Part shown: one piece after another, positions 61,771 through 64,000 of the stretch
How positions within the stretch are numbered: position 1 is the stretch's first letter
How the letters are laid out: each line of letters starts with the position of its first letter
Source: a virus
IMG/VR virus record: IMGVR_UViG_3300035666_000015
Location: 1 to 64,000 of that record
Length of the DNA: 64,000 bases
Direction: 5' to 3' (one strand)
Made by a program: the position numbers and the translations under genes
The notes under the pieces: model-generated
Told to the model about the DNA's origin: nothing
Database searches by the model: none
The model's input: the letters and a program-made list of their open reading frames with translations, nothing else

Positions 61771-61783
61771 TCTAACTCCAAGT

Positions 61784-61809
61784 TAAAAGCCCCCAAATTA
61801 ATGAGGGCT
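61784..61809 (-). terminator. Rho-independent terminator after ribonucleotide reductase
   Basis: Minus strand AGCCCTCATTAATTTGGGGGCT then TTTTAAC; imperfect but with a T-run, 11 nt after the reductase stop. Confidence 0.65.
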
Positions 61810-61820
61810 AGATCAACTAA

Positions 61821-62710
61821 TTAACGAATAGGACAAGCGCCTTTTTCGCAATCTTCCGCAGCCAACTCTTCTTCAACACAAGTTGGTACTGAGTTAATCA
61901 CGCGTGTACTTGCTACAAGCTTATTATATGCCTCTTCTGATATTTCTTCATAAGGAGCTTGAAGGAAACCATGATCAGAATGCAGCATAAAACTAACAGT
62001 TTTTATACCATTAGTGTAATTCTTTTCCAGATACGAGCGTATGGCTGGTAATTCTTCCGGCTTATAATACACAGTACAAGACACTGAATTATCAGACCAA
62101 TTGGCTTGTAAGCGACTGATCATTTCCAACTGTTTAATAGCTGTGACATCTCTTGCCAGAACCGTACCATCCGGATATCTGAAAGGAAATGTAACAACAC
62201 AAGTACCATAATTCAAACTACCGTCGAAATTCTTAGCGAACTCGACCGGATAACCATGATCAGTACAAGTTGTTACTAACGGATGTTCAGCAGCTATCCG
62301 TATCCTTCTTAGCATAAACTGAGCAAATCCAGGATGGATACCGGGGGTAACACCGGGCAGTAATGATAAGGTACCACTAGGTTTTACAGTTGTCAGTTTG
62401 ATACTAGTAGGCCAACCACGTAATGCTGAGTATTCTTCATCAGTTGTACGTAGGAACTCGTAAGCTTCATTCAACCAACCCATCTGTAAGTCAGAAGCTT
62501 GACAAATACCAGTTAATCCAATACCCATCCTCAAATTACGATGTACAACTTCTTCTGTTTCTTTCTGATGGCTGCTTAACATCAGACTGTGTTTATTTAA
62601 TCGATAAACCAGCTGGGATATATCAAGGAACTCACCCAAACTAGTAATAGCTGGAAGATTAATATCTGCTAGGCAGCATGTTTCAAAATCTTCCAAACTT
62701 TGTTCTGCAC
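61821..62710 (-). CDS. Class II ribonucleotide reductase, exon 2
   Basis: About 296 residues. Opens with the last two bases of the radical-Cys codon, then AEQSLEDFETCCLADI. Later TTVKPSGTLSLLPGVTPGIHPGF (the substrate-binding PSGT loop) and a C-terminal DCEKGACPIR Cys pair that would pass electrons from thioredoxin. The motif set is that of adenosylcobalamin-dependent RTPR/NrdJ enzymes. The frame start at 62696 is an internal Leu codon without SD. Confidence 0.92.
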
Positions 62711-62766
62711 CATTTTGTTCAACACGATTCGCTAATTCGTGCCCGTCTTTCGACTGCTACATATCA

Positions 62767-62979
62767 CTATGCAGATCGGACTATATCATCTTGTGACGCG
62801 CTTCCACCCGCTTGGGTGTACTCTACTCTTCTACGATTTGAGTTCTCTAAAAAGTCTGCCCAGGTGTCATTGCCGTCACCATTACAATGGGTACAGTAGA
62901 TTACACCGTCTCCTGGTTTAGGCTGTTTTACTTTGGGATCTTTTCCCGTACCACTACAGTTTGGGCATATACTTCTCAT
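62767..62979 (-). CDS. Intron-borne zinc-knuckle protein, 70 aa
   Basis: ATG 62979 with AGGAG 8 nt upstream. ICPNCSGTG...YCTHCNGDG: two CxxCxGxG knuckles. The C-terminus QDDIVRSA is encoded by the conserved S element of the intron core itself. No HNH, GIY-YIG or LAGLIDADG motif. Confidence 0.7.
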   Translation of the reverse strand: MRSICPNCSGTGKDPKVKQPKPGDGVIYCTHCNGDGNDTWADFLENSNRRRVEYTQAGGSASQDDIVRSA

Positions 62980-63018
62980 TAACACTCTCCTATAGAATTT
63001 CGATAGTCTCTACACTTT

Positions 63019-63306
63019 CTAAACCCGCCAAGGTTTCTGTTTTAACTTAAATCTTTTGTTATTAGCTCGTGAGCGTGTTCCATCTAAATATGTCACATTT
63101 GCTGTATCGTTATCCGAAAGTGATTTAGACACTTTGGCATAACGAACACTCTGAATGAATCTGAATTTAAAACCATCATCATCAAATAATGTATCAGAGA
63201 TGTTTAGAACTATGTTTATAAAGTCACCTGTAAGCCGACTCCTCATAAGAGAGCCTACAGCTGGTTGAGTATTTATAGGTGTTTGTTTAAAAATCACTTG
63301 ACGCAT
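63019..63306 (-). CDS. Intron-borne hypothetical protein, 95 aa
   Basis: ATG 63306 with AGAGGAG upstream. Not recognised; basic C-terminus (TRSRANNKRFKLKQKPWRV). It occupies the loop between Q and R and stops just before R. Could be a splicing cofactor, a degenerate endonuclease or a freeloader. Confidence 0.65.
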   Translation of the reverse strand: MRQVIFKQTPINTQPAVGSLMRSRLTGDFINIVLNISDTLFDDDGFKFRFIQSVRYAKVSKSLSDNDTANVTYLDGTRSRANNKRFKLKQKPWRV

Positions 63307-63429
63307 TTATGACACTCCTCTAGTAGTCATGTCAGTTAATATACAACTTGGCGGGTCTAGCTTAGCTCGGGATTGCCTACGTGAGGTGTTCCCCGAATTC
63401 ACGTCATTTTAAATCCGCCTGCTAGTGAA

Positions 63430-64000
63430 ACGGATTATATCCAACTACTTTTGGATCAGGATATCTAGTATCACCTAATCTACCAACTTTTCTAGAGAGT
63501 TCTGGGTTTATCAGACCATAACACTCTCCATTGCCTTTATAGCCTTCCCAGAAGTATTCGTGCAAATCCTCTAGATCGCTACAAGCAACACTGTTATTAC
63601 TCATAGCGCGCCAAGGTGGAATATTGCCTAAGTCCCAACGTTTGGCCAACAAATATTCAATATCATCAGGATCACCAATGCACAACAAAGCAGATCGCCT
63701 AACGTTGCCTGCAACTATTATTGCAGCAATGATATTCATGACATCCAAACAATCGATAGGCCTTACACTACGACCGCGACGTTTCATCAAGACTTCTGAA
63801 ATTTGCTGAAGACCTCTGCATAAATCTTCAGGCCCAGAAGCCACCCCGCCAAATCCTTTGATTGGTGTACCTTTACCACGTATAGCTTGTGTTGAGTACG
63901 TAAAGGTTCCCTTCTCAGCAGAATCACTCAAGAAAGCTGCTTTCAGGGTCTTACCTAAGAACCTTACCCAACCCTCACGCGAGTCTGGTATGATGAAATC
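63430..64000 (-). CDS. Class II ribonucleotide reductase, exon 1, partial (N-terminus off the right edge)
   Basis: 190 residues, open through the right edge: the frame still reads IIPDSREGWVRFLGKTLKAAF at base 64000, so the TTG at 63931 is internal. Visible are GTPIKGFGGVASGP, MNIIAAIIVAGNVRRSALL and WRAMSNNSVACSD, characteristic of B12-dependent reductases. Ends GYNP plus the first base of the catalytic Cys codon. Supplies deoxynucleotides for phage replication. Confidence 0.92.

Larger units (their letters stand above)
62711..63429 (-). ncRNA. Group I intron in the ribonucleotide reductase gene
   Basis: 719 nt. P (GTGAATTCGGGGAA, near 63390), Q (AATCCCGAGCTAAGC, near 63365), R (AGTGTAGAGACTA, near 63010), S (GATGATATAGTCCGA, near 62782). 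P1: exon AAUCCGU with guide GGCGGAUU, U.G at the cut. Splicing joins T to GT and restores Cys in NPCAE. It carries two ORFs, neither an endonuclease I recognise: one between Q and R, one between R and S. Confidence 0.93.

Noticed and set aside
1-64000. tRNA genes, CRISPR arrays, insertion sequences, integrase or repressor
   Set aside because: None noticed while reading both strands; a covariance-model scan would be needed to exclude tRNAs fully.

Overview
The window is 64 kb of a tailed bacteriophage genome, about 36-40% G+C by eye. Every gene I can support lies on the minus strand, so transcription runs from high to low coordinates. The tail genes (tube, G/T-like chaperones with a probable frameshift, a 2,425-residue tape measure, L/M-like tip proteins and a J-like hub) indicate a siphovirus with a long non-contractile tail. 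An M15 endolysin, strong Shine-Dalgarno sites and capsule-type spikes suggest a Gram-negative host, but the sequence does not name one. No integrase, repressor, tRNA gene or CRISPR array was seen.

Layout in transcription order. (1) 64000-61800: class II ribonucleotide reductase, cut by a group I intron. (2) 61800-54340: a metabolism and accessory block with ATP-dependent DNA ligase, a nucleotidyltransferase-like protein, an acidic duplicated protein with its own terminator, a DnaQ-like exonuclease, RNase HI and many small unknowns. (3) 54337-53808: non-coding, with 21-bp AT-rich tandem repeats, two A25/T25 tracts and a strong terminator; a candidate origin or packaging region. (4) 53807-51312: putative small terminase, a basic Gly/Ala-rich protein and the large terminase. 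(5) 51296-40724: virion and adhesion genes, including two duplicated base-protein plus beta-helix-spike cassettes (one spike with a NodB-type deacetylase domain) and a holin-like cluster. (6) 40723-28800: portal, MuF-RNA polymerase fusion, scaffold, major capsid, connectors, tail terminator and tail tube. (7) 28800-11957: tail assembly and tail tip. (8) 11950-10881: M15 endolysin and a GNAT-like protein, ending in a terminator. (9) 10700-6470: many small genes (pentapeptide repeat, TerB-like, papain-like, tiny membrane peptides). (10) 6471-1: a short single-subunit RNA polymerase with an intron, gp2.5-like ssDNA-binding protein, DUF3310 protein, T7-type DNA polymerase and a MazG-like pyrophosphohydrolase.

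The main discovery is the gene at 39278-32529. Joining four exons across three group I introns (two carrying HNH endonucleases) gives one protein of about 1,570 residues. Its N-terminus is a MuF/gp7-type head-ejection domain. The rest has the motifs of a single-subunit RNA polymerase: DxxxR, motif A Asp, motif B RxxxK...YG and motif C HD. This looks like a virion-packaged RNA polymerase fused to a minor head protein. With the second, intron-bearing RNA polymerase at 6471-4145 it implies an N4-like two-polymerase programme in a siphovirus. The last intron of the fusion gene and the only intron of the second polymerase sit at the same position of motif B, and both are 251 nt. The reductase intron splits the codon of the catalytic cysteine in NPCAE. 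P1 pairings that I could draw by hand support the 5' splice sites.
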